Below are positions 15,230-23,608 of a DNA stretch of 33,595 nt, piece by piece (position 1 is the first letter of the stretch; each line of letters starts with the position of its first letter). Both the position numbers and the translations under genes were made by a program. The notes beneath the pieces are model-generated. The model had not been told where the DNA came from and searched no databases. It was given only the letters and a program-made list of their open reading frames with translations. Source of the stretch: Bacteroidetes bacterium UBA3022 (GTDB lineage Bacteria > Bacteroidota > Bacteroidia > Chitinophagales > BACL12); the NCBI GenBank assembly GCA_002346225.1, contig DDYY01000059.1, forward strand, positions 1 to 33,595. The letters run 5' to 3'.

Positions 15230-16498
15230 ATGCAACAGCTCATCAAGAATGTTCAAATCGTAGACCCGGCCTCCCCTCACCATTTATCTGTTGTTGATTT
15301 AAGAATCGAGTTGGGTAAGATCACTGCCATAGCTCCTTCTATTCCAGCTACGGAGCAGGATCAGGTTATAGAGGCTACCGGAAAATCTATAAGCACCGGC
15401 TGGATCGATTTGCTGGCTGCAGCAGGCGACCCGGGCGAAGAATACCGGGAGGACCTGCTCTCGCTTTCAAGAGCTGCTGAAAAAGGCGGCTTTAGCGGTT
15501 TAGGTTATATGCCATCAACACAGCCTGCTATTCAGACAAAGGCAGACGTAGAATATGTGCTCAATAAGACTGCCGGAGGTAAGGTTCGTTTTCATCCCTT
15601 GGGGGCGTTGACCAAAGACAGAGCAGGGAAAGAGCTGACCGAGATATATGACATGCGCAATGCAGGTGCTGCTGCCTTCACCGATGCTTTTCATCCGGTG
15701 AAAGATGCAGGTATCATGCTTAGAACCCTGCAGTATGTAAAGTTATTTGACGGTACCATCATCAATATTCCTTCCGATCATACTATTGTGGGAAATGCCA
15801 CCATTAATGAAGGTACCATGAGTACCAACCTCGGCATGTACGGCATCCCCGATGTACTGGAAGAGATCATGGTGGAGCGCGATATCAAACTGGCAGAGTA
15901 TGCGGGTTCCAGATTACATCTTGCCTGTATCAGTTCGGCCAGATCGCTGGAACATATCCGCGCAGCTAAAAAACGCGGAGTCCGGGTGACGGCTTCGGTT
16001 ACACCTTATCACCTGTACTTTGACGAAACAGCTGTAGGGTCTTATGATACCACTTACAAAGTGAATCCACCACTCCGCACCGCCGCAGATGTGGCAGCGC
16101 TAAAAGACGCAGTCGCTGATGGTACAATCGATGTCATTACCAGTTTTCATCTGCCCTACGACAGCGATGCCAAGGAATGTGAATTTGAATATGCTGCCTT
16201 CGGAATGGCCGGTATAGAAACCTGCTTCGCGGCTGCTTTTACGGCGATGGCCGGAGTCGCAGATATTACACGTCTGATTGCCTGCTTTACTTCAGAACCC
16301 CGCAAAGTACTGGGACTGGATCAGGTAATCATTCAGGTTGGTAGCACGTGCCCACTAACTTTATTTGATACTACAAATCAATGGACAGTTAGTACCTCCG
16401 ATCTGCTGAGTAAAGGAATTAATAATCCTTTTATCGGTAAAACGCTTAACGGAAATGCAATTGCAACACTCAACGTAAACCCCAAAACCAATATATAA
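15230..16498 (+). CDS. Dihydroorotase homologue lacking the metal-binding residues (PyrC'-like)
   Basis: The 422-aa protein aligns along its length with type I dihydroorotases of pyrimidine synthesis: VVDLRIELGKITAI at the start, GFSGLGYMPSTQP, GALTKDRAGKELTE, KVNPPLRT at 277-284 and a C-terminal TLFD strand. The catalytic centre is gone. The HxH after strand one is replaced in DLLAAAGDPG (60-69). The third histidine site reads IPSD (180-183). The fourth reads LACISS, with C233 where histidine is expected. The TDHAPH motif reads SFHLPY (305-310), losing the catalytic aspartate. It is therefore probably non-catalytic, like the PyrC' partners of some aspartate transcarbamoylases. The stop overlaps the next ATG by one base (TAATG). 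Confidence 0.88.
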   Translation: MQQLIKNVQIVDPASPHHLSVVDLRIELGKITAIAPSIPATEQDQVIEATGKSISTGWIDLLAAAGDPGEEYREDLLSLSRAAEKGGFSGLGYMPSTQPAIQTKADVEYVLNKTAGGKVRFHPLGALTKDRAGKELTEIYDMRNAGAAAFTDAFHPVKDAGIMLRTLQYVKLFDGTIINIPSDHTIVGNATINEGTMSTNLGMYGIPDVLEEIMVERDIKLAEYAGSRLHLACISSARSLEHIRAAKKRGVRVTASVTPYHLYFDETAVGSYDTTYKVNPPLRTAADVAALKDAVADGTIDVITSFHLPYDSDAKECEFEYAAFGMAGIETCFAAAFTAMAGVADITRLIACFTSEPRKVLGLDQVIIQVGSTCPLTLFDTTNQWTVSTSDLLSKGINNPFIGKTLNGNAIATLNVNPKTNI

Positions 16499-17043
16499 TG
16501 GAAAACCTTGATAATACGTCCATGGACAACCCTAACGGACAAACACGTAATGCCATCGTCTGGCGCAATGCCGTCGCAGTAGGACTGATTTTTATTGTAA
16601 TCATCATTCTAAGCAATATGTTCCGTGATCAGGTGATGAAGATGGGAACAGGCCTCGCAATAATGAACGGACTGATTTTGCTCATAGGTATCATCATCAC
16701 CCAAATCCATGTGCGCAAAGAGGTGTACAATGAATTAATGAGCTTCTCCAAAGGCTGGGGTACAGGTATGTACTTTGTTGTAGGAGTTACGCTGATTACT
16801 GTAGTATTCGGATTGCTGTTCAACACAGTTATCGCACCGGATACACTCGCAGAACAGAAGGAACTTTCCATCCAGCAGATGCGGGAGCAGGAAATGTCGA
16901 AGGAACAGATTGAGCAAAGCATGCGGTTTATCGGCTTTATGTTTAAACCCGTTGGTGCTGCTGTTATCGGACTGGTAAGTAATCTCTTTTTTGGAATGAT
17001 TCTTTCGCTGGTAGGCGCTGCTGTAACTTCAAAAAGCAAGTAA
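16498..17043 (+). CDS. DUF4199 membrane protein
   Basis: A 181-aa integral membrane protein with four predicted helices: about 25-42, 52-70, 85-108 and 150-175. A charged loop (QKELSIQQMREQEMSKEQIEQSM) lies between the third and fourth. Length, helix spacing and the FSKGWGTGMYFVVG motif fit DUF4199, a Bacteroidota family of unknown function. It is regularly found between pyrC-like genes and GT2 glycosyltransferases. Its ATG overlaps the pyrC stop, and it ends five bases before the glycosyltransferase start, so tight co-expression is expected. A role as partner or flippase-like helper for the following glycosyltransferase is a guess from context. Confidence 0.85.
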   Translation: MENLDNTSMDNPNGQTRNAIVWRNAVAVGLIFIVIIILSNMFRDQVMKMGTGLAIMNGLILLIGIIITQIHVRKEVYNELMSFSKGWGTGMYFVVGVTLITVVFGLLFNTVIAPDTLAEQKELSIQQMREQEMSKEQIEQSMRFIGFMFKPVGAAVIGLVSNLFFGMILSLVGAAVTSKSK

Positions 17044-17048
17044 CGCCT

Positions 17049-18005
17049 ATGCAGGTCAGTGTCGTTGTACCCTTATTGAATGAAGAGGAGTCGCTTCCCG
17101 AACTGGCGGCATGGCTCAAGCGCGTCATGGATGCGGAAAAATACGCATGGGAAGTAATTTTTATCGATGATGGCAGTACCGACCATTCCTGGAATGTAAT
17201 CACGTCGTTGTATAAAGAGGATTCCCGCTTTACAGGTATCCGGTTCAGAAGGAATTACGGTAAAAGTGCTGCGCTGCAAACGGGTTTTCAGCATGCTAAG
17301 GGTAGGGTAGTCATTACCATGGATGCAGACTTGCAGGATAGTCCGGATGAGATTCCCGCCCTTTACAACATGATTACGAAAGATGGATATGATCTGGTCA
17401 GTGGCTGGAAAAAGCGGCGGCATGATCCCTTATCAAAGACCATCCCTTCCAGATTTTTCAACGGTGTTACCCGTCGTATGAGCGGATTGCCATTGCACGA
17501 TTTTAACTGCGGACTCAAGGCGTATTCCGGAGATGTGGTAAAAAATATTGAAGTATACGGCGAGATGCATCGTTATATACCCGTTATAGCAAAGGCCGCA
17601 GGGTTCAGTCGTATCACGGAAAAAATTGTCGAACACCGGGCCCGGCAATACGGGACAACCAAGTTTGGACTCGAACGATTTGTCAATGGCTTTCTTGATC
17701 TCCTTTCCATCAGCTTTGTTTCCCGTTTCGGGAAAAGACCTATGCATCTTTTTGGAACCATTGGTACCTTGTCTTTCCTGGCCGGAGGCATCATAACTGT
17801 CTGGCTTATTTTCCTGAAGCTCTATCGGATGTACAACGATATTCCCTTCCGGCAGGTTACCGATCAACCTTTATTCTACATTGCACTGGCAGCGGTCATT
17901 GTGGGTGTGCAGTTGTTTGTGGCCGGATTTCTCGGCGAACTCCTGGGCAGAAATGCGCCGGATAAAAACAAATACCTTATACAGCAAACACTCGGCGAAG
18001 AATGA
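17049..18005 (+). CDS. GT2 polyprenyl-phosphate glycosyltransferase (GtrB/DPM1-like)
   Basis: The 318-aa enzyme has an N-terminal GT-A domain with VVVPLLNEEESL, FIDDGSTD (nucleotide-binding DD at 40-41) and the metal-binding D92-A-D94 in MDADLQDSPDE. A DFNCGLKAY acceptor-site motif follows at about 155. Two C-terminal helices (about 235-257 and 275-300) anchor it in the inner membrane. This is the layout of enzymes that move a sugar from a nucleotide donor to undecaprenyl phosphate, which is later used for surface glycans or protein glycosylation. Donor and sugar cannot be read from sequence. Its last four bases overlap the next gene (ATGA). Confidence 0.9.
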   Translation: MQVSVVVPLLNEEESLPELAAWLKRVMDAEKYAWEVIFIDDGSTDHSWNVITSLYKEDSRFTGIRFRRNYGKSAALQTGFQHAKGRVVITMDADLQDSPDEIPALYNMITKDGYDLVSGWKKRRHDPLSKTIPSRFFNGVTRRMSGLPLHDFNCGLKAYSGDVVKNIEVYGEMHRYIPVIAKAAGFSRITEKIVEHRARQYGTTKFGLERFVNGFLDLLSISFVSRFGKRPMHLFGTIGTLSFLAGGIITVWLIFLKLYRMYNDIPFRQVTDQPLFYIALAAVIVGVQLFVAGFLGELLGRNAPDKNKYLIQQTLGEE

Positions 18006-19126
18006 AGGTCGTGCTTCTGGGAACGGCGCATCCTTTCCGGGGAGGGTTAGCAGCCTTCAATGAGCGGCTGATAAACGAATTCCTGAAGGAAGGCCATGAG
18101 GCTGACATCATCACATTTACCACCCAGTATCCGTCATTATTGTTCCCTGGTTCTACTCAGTTTACAGATGCACCACCCCCACAACATCTCAAGATAAAAA
18201 GGATGTTGTCTTCCGTGAATCCGCTTACATGGTGGCGCACAGGACGCCGTTTGCGCAGGGAGCGGCCCGATATCCTCATCATTAAATACTGGCTGCCTTT
18301 CATGGCTCCTGCATTCGGCACCGTGGCCCGCATGGCGCGGGGGAACGGTCAAACACGGGTGATTTGTATTGCAGATAATATAGTACCTCATGAGCCGCGT
18401 TTTTATGACAAGGCTTTCACCCGATTCTTTGTCAACAGCTGCGATGGGTTTATCACTATGAGCAATGAGGTGTTGCGCGATTTATCAGGCTTTAACAGGA
18501 CCAAATTAAGGGCAGGCAATCCGCATCCCTTGTTCGATAATTTTGGAAAGCGCACTGCCAGGCAGGAAGCTTGTGCCACCCTGCAGTTGGATAGTAGTAA
18601 AAAGTATATTTTATTTTTCGGATTTATTAGAGATTACAAAGGACTGGACTTACTGCTGGAGGCCATGCGGGAAGTAACTGCTCAACTGCCGGAAGTAGAA
18701 CTGATAGTAGCTGGAGAATTCTATACAAATGCGGAAAGCTATTTGCAGCAGGCGGCACCACTGGGGGCTGCCATTCACTGGTACGACCGTTTTATTTCCG
18801 ATGACGAAGTCAGCACCTTTTTTTCAGTGGCTGATCTGGTTGTTCAACCCTACAAGCACGCAACACAGAGCGGTGTTACCCAGATAGCTTATCACTTTGA
18901 AGTGCCTATGGTCGTGACCAATGTGGGAGGGCTGCCGGAACTCGTGCCCGATGGAGAAGCAGGATTGGTAGTCCCACCTCAATCGGATGCCATTGCTGCG
19001 GCCATTATCAGGTTCTTTAAAGAAGACATGCAGCCGACTCTTTTGGCTGGCTTACGCGCGGGGAAAGCGCGTTTTGGCTGGGATAGAATGGTACAAACTA
19101 TTCTGCAGCTCAGGGCAAAATTATAG
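18002..19126 (+). CDS. GT4-family glycosyltransferase
   Basis: A 374-aa GT-B fold enzyme. The N-terminus MKVVLLGTAHPFRGGLAAFN has the glycine-rich acceptor loop with P-x-x-G-G. The C-terminal half has the GT4 nucleotide-sugar site: YILFFGFIRDYKGLDLLLEA, then HFEVPMVVTNVGGLPELV with the second glutamate of the E-x7-E motif. It probably transfers a sugar during cell-surface polysaccharide or glycan assembly in the cytoplasm. The start overlaps the GT2 stop by four bases, so the pair is translated together. It is the last gene of the operon and is followed ten bases later by a bidirectional terminator. Confidence 0.88.
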   Translation: MKVVLLGTAHPFRGGLAAFNERLINEFLKEGHEADIITFTTQYPSLLFPGSTQFTDAPPPQHLKIKRMLSSVNPLTWWRTGRRLRRERPDILIIKYWLPFMAPAFGTVARMARGNGQTRVICIADNIVPHEPRFYDKAFTRFFVNSCDGFITMSNEVLRDLSGFNRTKLRAGNPHPLFDNFGKRTARQEACATLQLDSSKKYILFFGFIRDYKGLDLLLEAMREVTAQLPEVELIVAGEFYTNAESYLQQAAPLGAAIHWYDRFISDDEVSTFFSVADLVVQPYKHATQSGVTQIAYHFEVPMVVTNVGGLPELVPDGEAGLVVPPQSDAIAAAIIRFFKEDMQPTLLAGLRAGKARFGWDRMVQTILQLRAKL

Positions 19127-19135
19127 GGGCACATG

Positions 19136-19168
19136 AAAAAAGCCCGTAAGATTAACTTACGGGCTTTT
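19136..19168. terminator. Bidirectional terminator between the GT4 gene and icd
   Basis: AAAAGCCCGTAAG (19138-19150) pairs with CTTACGGGCTTTT (19156-19168) across a five-base loop. The run of A residues at 19136-19141 gives a U-tract on the minus strand, and four T residues serve the plus strand. Confidence 0.88.
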
Positions 19169-19189
19169 ACAGTTTAGCAGTATGCAGGA

Positions 19190-20488
19190 CTATTGCATTT
19201 GATGGATAATCTCGTCACCAAATTCTGAACACTTCAGCTTGGTAGCACCTTCCATCAAGCGATGAAAATCATACGTTACACGCTTAGCAGCTATCGCTTT
19301 TTCAAGACCTTGCGTAATCAAATCCGCAGCTTCTTTCCAGCCTAAGTATTCCAGCATCATGCATCCCGACAGGATAACAGAACCTGGATTCACCTGATCT
19401 TTATCTGCATATTTCGGCGCTGTGCCATGGGTCGCTTCGAAGATGGCATGTCCGGTAGTATAATTGATATTGGCACCGGGCGCAATACCTATTCCACCCA
19501 CCTGTGCAGCCAGCGCATCACTCAGGTAATCTCCATTGAGATTCAGGGTGGCGATAATATCAAATTCGGAAGGGCGGGTAAGAACTTGCTGCAATGTGAT
19601 ATCTGCAATCGCATCTTTTATAATAAGGCCGGCTCCCGGTCTTCCTTCAGGGATGACACACCATGGACCGCCATCTATTTCAATAGCACCATATACGTCT
19701 TTAGCCAGCTGGTAGCCCCAGTCGCGGAAGGCTCCGGAGGTGTATTTCATGATATTGCCCTTGTGCACCAGCGTAACAGATTTGCGGCCATGCAGAATGG
19801 CGTAATCTATTGCAGAGCGTATCAGTCGCTCGGAACCAATGCGCGAAACGGCTTTGATGCCGATACCAACACTAACCGTTTCATCGTGTAACTCTTCTAC
19901 CGGTGTAAGGTCTAGAAAGGCTCTGCCTTTTTCCCGGGTGCCGAACCGAATCTTGTCGAAATCTTTAGGACTGGTTTCCTCCAGCCATGCGAGGAACTTA
20001 TTGGCCAGTTCGCTGCCGGGTGCCCAGTCGATGCCAGCATAGATGTCCTCGGTATTCTCCCTGAAAATGACCATGTCCACGTCTTCGGGATGAATCACCG
20101 GGGAGGGTACTCCGGTAAAATAGCGAACAGGTCGCAAGCAGACATACAAGTCCAGAATCTGACGAAGAGCCACATTCAACGAACGGATACCACCGCCCAC
20201 CGGAGTGGTAAGCGGGCCCTTAATACCCACCAGGTATTCGCGGAATGCATCCAGGGTGGCATCAGGCAACCAGCTGCCGGTAGCATTGAACGATTTTTCT
20301 CCCGCCAGGACCTCCATCCATTCTATTTTGCGCTTTCCGCCGTAAGCTTTTTCCACCGCTGCATCGAATACGCGCACAGATGCCCGCCAGATGTCCCGGC
20401 CGGTTCCGTCGCCTTCTATAAAAGGAATAATTGGATTATCGGGCACTTGCAACAAGCCCTTTTCAATGGTTATTTTTTGTCCGCTCAT
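19190..20488 (-). CDS. icd: NADP-dependent isocitrate dehydrogenase, E. coli type
   Basis: The 432-aa enzyme oxidises isocitrate to 2-oxoglutarate in the TCA cycle with NADP. It has PFIEGDGTGRDIW at the start, the substrate-binding GIRSLNVALRQ (S103, N105, R109), the VIFRENTEDIYAGI block and the HGTAPKYADKDQVNPGS cofactor loop. The residues that select NADP in the E. coli enzyme are all kept: K359, Y360, V366, Y406 and R410 here, equivalent to K344, Y345, V351, Y391 and R395 there. S103 is the position phosphorylated by AceK in E. coli, but no aceK is visible here. It is a single-gene unit that shares a terminator with the convergent glycosyltransferase operon. TACCTTTA at 20537-20530 on the minus strand is a one-mismatch -7 element. 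Confidence 0.95.
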   Translation of the reverse strand: MSGQKITIEKGLLQVPDNPIIPFIEGDGTGRDIWRASVRVFDAAVEKAYGGKRKIEWMEVLAGEKSFNATGSWLPDATLDAFREYLVGIKGPLTTPVGGGIRSLNVALRQILDLYVCLRPVRYFTGVPSPVIHPEDVDMVIFRENTEDIYAGIDWAPGSELANKFLAWLEETSPKDFDKIRFGTREKGRAFLDLTPVEELHDETVSVGIGIKAVSRIGSERLIRSAIDYAILHGRKSVTLVHKGNIMKYTSGAFRDWGYQLAKDVYGAIEIDGGPWCVIPEGRPGAGLIIKDAIADITLQQVLTRPSEFDIIATLNLNGDYLSDALAAQVGGIGIAPGANINYTTGHAIFEATHGTAPKYADKDQVNPGSVILSGCMMLEYLGWKEAADLITQGLEKAIAAKRVTYDFHRLMEGATKLKCSEFGDEIIHQMQ

Positions 20489-20693
20489 GGTATTAATTTA
20501 TATATTTTATTGAGATTATTTCGATATCGTAAAGGTACGAAAATCAGGCTTATAAGACGAGAGCCAATTTATAGGGATGGTAAGACAAAGCTTTTAGAGT
20601 GAATGCGTTACGGACATTATGCAGGGGTTGTTCCTTTCGCGATGCGCATAGTTACGCCTTGTTGGTGCCAGGCGGCCGGGTGAAAGGGGCAAA

Positions 20694-20720
20694 GAAAAAG
20701 GGAGCTTGGAGCTCCCTTTA
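20694..20720 (-). terminator. Rho-independent terminator after the coiled-coil lipoprotein gene
   Basis: AAAGGGAGCT (20697-20706), loop TGG and AGCTCCCTTT (20710-20719) form a 10-bp stem. On the minus strand it is followed by a U-rich tract. It lies 17 bases after the stop codon of the upstream minus-strand gene. Confidence 0.85.
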
Positions 20721-20736
20721 GAAATGTTTGAAACTG

Positions 20737-21624
20737 TTAGTCAATGACGACAACCAGGAATTTAGATGTTTTCCAGAATGTATTGTGGTCCAGAATTTTC
20801 AGACTCTCTACTTTCTTTTTATCACCTACCAGCTCGTAAGAAGAAGCGAGATGGTCTGTGACAATATTGGCTGATTTGGCATTAAGATCCAAATCATCAA
20901 AACTTCTGATATCGACTTTGGTGAATGCCTCAGTGTTGAACTCGTCCATTAACTCTTTGCTCCGACCAATTCCAATAAATCCACCTTCTTTGGTGAGGAT
21001 GTTTTTTTCCTTCAATTCCTTGTACGTACCCACAATGTAGTAACCTGTATTCAGGTCTTCTGTTTGCTTGGCAATGGTATTCGACTTTTGCTGGTTTTCT
21101 TCTTCCAGCCTGGTTTTGGCTGCAGTAACATTTCCCAGTTCTGTAGTCAGTGTGGCAATCTGATAATTAGATTTCTCCAATTCACCTTTTAACAGGGTGA
21201 GTTCACCTTCCTTGGCATCAATCTGCTCGTTCAGACTGGCAATCATTTTATCCAGTTCCTTGATTTTGAAATTGGCGCTCTTGTACTTTTTGTCCAGGTC
21301 AGCTACTAAACCTTTGTTCTTTTGAATAAGCTCATTCAAGGCCTGGATGCTGTTCAGGATATTTTCTTTCTGTCCGCCACCTTCGCTGTTCAGGTTAGAG
21401 GAGATAATACCTTCATGGCGTTTAATCTCTTCCAGGTTGGCTTCTACCTCATTCATGGTTGCGAAGTAATCGTCCAGCTCCTGATCGCGCTGGGTCATTA
21501 AACTTTCGTATTGTGCATTTTCACCTGAAAGGGCTTCCACTTGAGATTCCAGTTCATTGATTTTTTTCTGATTGCAACTGAACAATACCGGAACAATTGC
21601 AACAATCCAAAGCAGTCTTTTCAT
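20737..21624 (-). CDS. Coiled-coil lipoprotein (295 aa)
   Basis: The signal sequence ends in a lipobox LFSC, with the lipidated cysteine at residue 17, so the protein is membrane-anchored and faces the periplasm or surface. Residues about 20-200 are a long heptad-rich coiled coil (INELESQVEALSGENAQYESLM and onward). The last about 95 residues form a small globular domain with motifs YYIVGTYKELKEKNIL and GFIGIGR. Proteins of this build are common in Bacteroidota. Some automatic pipelines call them Cbp1-like collagen-binding adhesins, but nothing in the sequence itself demonstrates adhesion. A role as a periplasmic spacer or tether is equally possible. It is a single-gene unit with a terminator, and a near-palindrome lies 43 bases upstream of the start. 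Confidence 0.82.
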   Translation of the reverse strand: MKRLLWIVAIVPVLFSCNQKKINELESQVEALSGENAQYESLMTQRDQELDDYFATMNEVEANLEEIKRHEGIISSNLNSEGGGQKENILNSIQALNELIQKNKGLVADLDKKYKSANFKIKELDKMIASLNEQIDAKEGELTLLKGELEKSNYQIATLTTELGNVTAAKTRLEEENQQKSNTIAKQTEDLNTGYYIVGTYKELKEKNILTKEGGFIGIGRSKELMDEFNTEAFTKVDIRSFDDLDLNAKSANIVTDHLASSYELVGDKKKVESLKILDHNTFWKTSKFLVVVID

Positions 21625-21666
21625 AACATTGATATTTTAATCTTATAGATTCAATATTCTTGCCAA

Positions 21667-21689
21667 CGGTTTAAAGTCGCTTTAAAACG
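21667..21689. repeat. Inverted repeat CGGTTTAAAG-TCG-CTTTAAAACG
   Basis: Two 10-base arms match at nine of ten positions around a 3-base centre, in the 215-base divergent gap between the lipoprotein gene and ruvB. There is no T-run, so it is more likely an operator or a chance palindrome than a terminator. Confidence 0.4.
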
Positions 21690-21824
21690 CAGTTATGCAC
21701 AGAATGGTGCAAAGATGATGGCTTTTTTTAAGGCTGTTGTGTAGAACCCATTCCTCAATGTGTGGAAAGCCCTGCAATGTGTACTATTCAGGGTATAGTC
21801 TGTAGTCTATGCCTGCACATTATG

Positions 21825-21832
21825 TACATTTG
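21825..21832 (+). promoter_or_regulatory. Candidate -7 element TACATTTG for ruvB
   Basis: A perfect TAnnTTTG match whose last base is seven bases before the ATG at 21840, implying a very short or leaderless mRNA. A matching -33 TTG is not obvious. Confidence 0.45.
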
Positions 21833-21839
21833 TAGCCTT

Positions 21840-22868
21840 ATGATTAATCCTAACCTGGATGCGGAGGGAAACCTGATGTCCAATTCTGAAAAGGAAGTGG
21901 AAAAGGTATTGCGCCCCCAAGGGTTTGCTGAATTCAGCGGCCAGCCCAAGCTGGTTGAGAATCTCCAGATTTTTATTGAAGCCGCCCGGCAGCGCGGTGA
22001 GGCGATGGACCATGTGCTGTTGCACGGGCCTCCCGGGTTGGGAAAAACTACGCTGTCTTATATTATTGCCAATGAACTGGATGTGGGAATAAAAATCACC
22101 TCCGGTCCGGTGCTGGAAAAGCCCGGAGATCTAGCGGGGCTGCTCACCAGTCTGGAAGAAAGGGATGTGCTTTTTATCGACGAAATCCACCGGCTGAGTA
22201 CGGTCGTAGAAGAGTACCTCTATCAGGCCATGGAAGACTTCAAGATTGACATCATGATTGAGAGCGGGCCGAATGCCAGAAGTGTGCAGATCAATTTACA
22301 TCCCTTCACCCTGGTAGGTGCTACCACGCGATCTGGTATGTTGAGTGCACCCCTGCGTTCCCGTTTCGGCATTACTTCCAGAATAGAGTATTATCCGGCT
22401 TCAGTACTGGAAAACATTGTGGTGCGGGCAGCGGGTATTTTGCGCACCGAAGTAGATGCGGAGGGTGCTGCTGAGATTGCAAGGAGAAGCCGGGGTACAC
22501 CCAGAATTGCCAACAACTTGTTGCGGCGCATCAGAGATTTTGCTCAGATAAAAGGCACCGGTATTATTGATAAAGGCATTGCACGCATGGGGCTGGAAGC
22601 TCTGAATGTAGATGAGCATGGACTCGATGAAATGGATAACAGGATACTTTCGGCCATTATCGAAAAATTCAGTGGCGGACCTGTAGGTATAACCACCATT
22701 GCCACATCAGTAGGAGAGGAGTCCGGCACTATAGAAGAGGTCTATGAGCCTTTCCTTATTCAGGAGGGGTATCTCAAACGAACACCCCGGGGAAGAGAAG
22801 CTACTGCTCTGGCCTACAAGCATCTCGGTAAAGTGCCACCGGGTCAGGCAATGGGATTGTTCGACTGA
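21840..22868 (+). CDS. ruvB: Holliday junction branch-migration ATPase RuvB
   Basis: RuvB is the hexameric motor that, with RuvA, drives branch migration of Holliday junctions during recombinational repair. Starting at 21840 the protein is 342 aa, the normal length. It has the entry LRPQGFAEFSGQPKLVENL, Walker A GPPGLGKT (63-70), Walker B FIDEIHRLS (112-120), the sensor sequence GATTRSGMLSAPLRSRFG, the PRIANNLLRRIRDFAQ helix and the C-terminal winged helix with PFLIQEGYLKRTPRGR. A longer frame from 21762 adds 26 residues unlike any RuvB and runs through the promoter, so it was rejected. ruvA and ruvC are not adjacent. The last 25 bases overlap the 3' end of the opposite-strand methyltransferase gene. 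Confidence 0.96.
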   Translation: MINPNLDAEGNLMSNSEKEVEKVLRPQGFAEFSGQPKLVENLQIFIEAARQRGEAMDHVLLHGPPGLGKTTLSYIIANELDVGIKITSGPVLEKPGDLAGLLTSLEERDVLFIDEIHRLSTVVEEYLYQAMEDFKIDIMIESGPNARSVQINLHPFTLVGATTRSGMLSAPLRSRFGITSRIEYYPASVLENIVVRAAGILRTEVDAEGAAEIARRSRGTPRIANNLLRRIRDFAQIKGTGIIDKGIARMGLEALNVDEHGLDEMDNRILSAIIEKFSGGPVGITTIATSVGEESGTIEEVYEPFLIQEGYLKRTPRGREATALAYKHLGKVPPGQAMGLFD

Positions 22869-23605
22869 GGATGCACATACAATAAATCATCGTGGGCTGC
22901 ATCAGCTTCTGTCAACGGCTGCAGTACGCCGCCTTCCAATCGGTAGCAATGGTAGCCTTCAGCAGTAAGCAAGCGGAAAGCCTCTACTCTGTTCGCGCCT
23001 CCCGATTCCAGCAATATGGCTGGCTTATAGGCGATTATTTTTTGCAGCATATCGCCCAGAATAACCAATTCATAACCCTCCACGTCGCACTTGATCAGGT
23101 CAATCCGTTTTAAATCCCGGAACAATACGCTCCCTCTCCGCATTTCAGCCGGAAAGGTATCAAGGGCCGACTTGTCTTCAGTAAGCACTGAATGCTGACC
23201 ACTTGCCAGGTACCCCAAACGCGCCCTGCTATTGTTACCCAGCATTACAGATTTTTCTTCGGCACCCAGAGCATAAGGATAAATCGTTACATTCCTTCGC
23301 CCCCTTACATTGTATTTCAATTGCTGCCGCATTTGTTTTACAGGCTCTACGGCATATACATGTCCTGCCGGTCCTGTCCATACAGAGAACAGACGGGTAA
23401 AATAGCCCATATTGGCACCGATGTCAATGATGACAAAACCCCTCCGGACAAATTTTCTCAAATAGTAGTAGTACTTATATTCATTATTTCTTTTCAAGAG
23501 GCCTGTATCATAACTGTAGAAGAACATACGGCACAGAAACCACAGGTAGATGGGAAAAGGTAGAATGCGGTACAGCACCAACCGAATATACGAACGCCCG
23601 GCCAT
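22844..23605 (-). CDS. FkbM-family methyltransferase
   Basis: The 253-aa protein has a short hydrophobic N-terminus (YRILPFPIYLWFLCRMFF), then a Rossmann methyltransferase fold. SAM motif I is VIIDIGANMGYFTRLFS, followed by VYAVEPV, IDLIKCDVEGYELVILGDM and a final DDLLYVHP. This is the FkbM family, whose members O-methylate sugars or other small molecules, often in surface glycan or natural-product pathways. The target here is unknown. The start codon lies three bases after the stop of the outer-membrane protein gene, so the pair is one transcription unit. Its 3' end overlaps ruvB on the other strand by 25 bases. Confidence 0.88.
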   Translation of the reverse strand: MAGRSYIRLVLYRILPFPIYLWFLCRMFFYSYDTGLLKRNNEYKYYYYLRKFVRRGFVIIDIGANMGYFTRLFSVWTGPAGHVYAVEPVKQMRQQLKYNVRGRRNVTIYPYALGAEEKSVMLGNNSRARLGYLASGQHSVLTEDKSALDTFPAEMRRGSVLFRDLKRIDLIKCDVEGYELVILGDMLQKIIAYKPAILLESGGANRVEAFRLLTAEGYHCYRLEGGVLQPLTEADAAHDDLLYVHPQSNNPIA

Positions 23606-23608
23606 GAG

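Noticed and set aside
20489..20693. Possible small gene or RNA between icd and the lipoprotein terminator
   Set aside because: No frame with a plausible start and no clear structure beyond the known terminator were found.
21762..21839. 26-residue N-terminal extension of RuvB
   Set aside because: It crosses the TACATTTG promoter element and has no counterpart in RuvB proteins.
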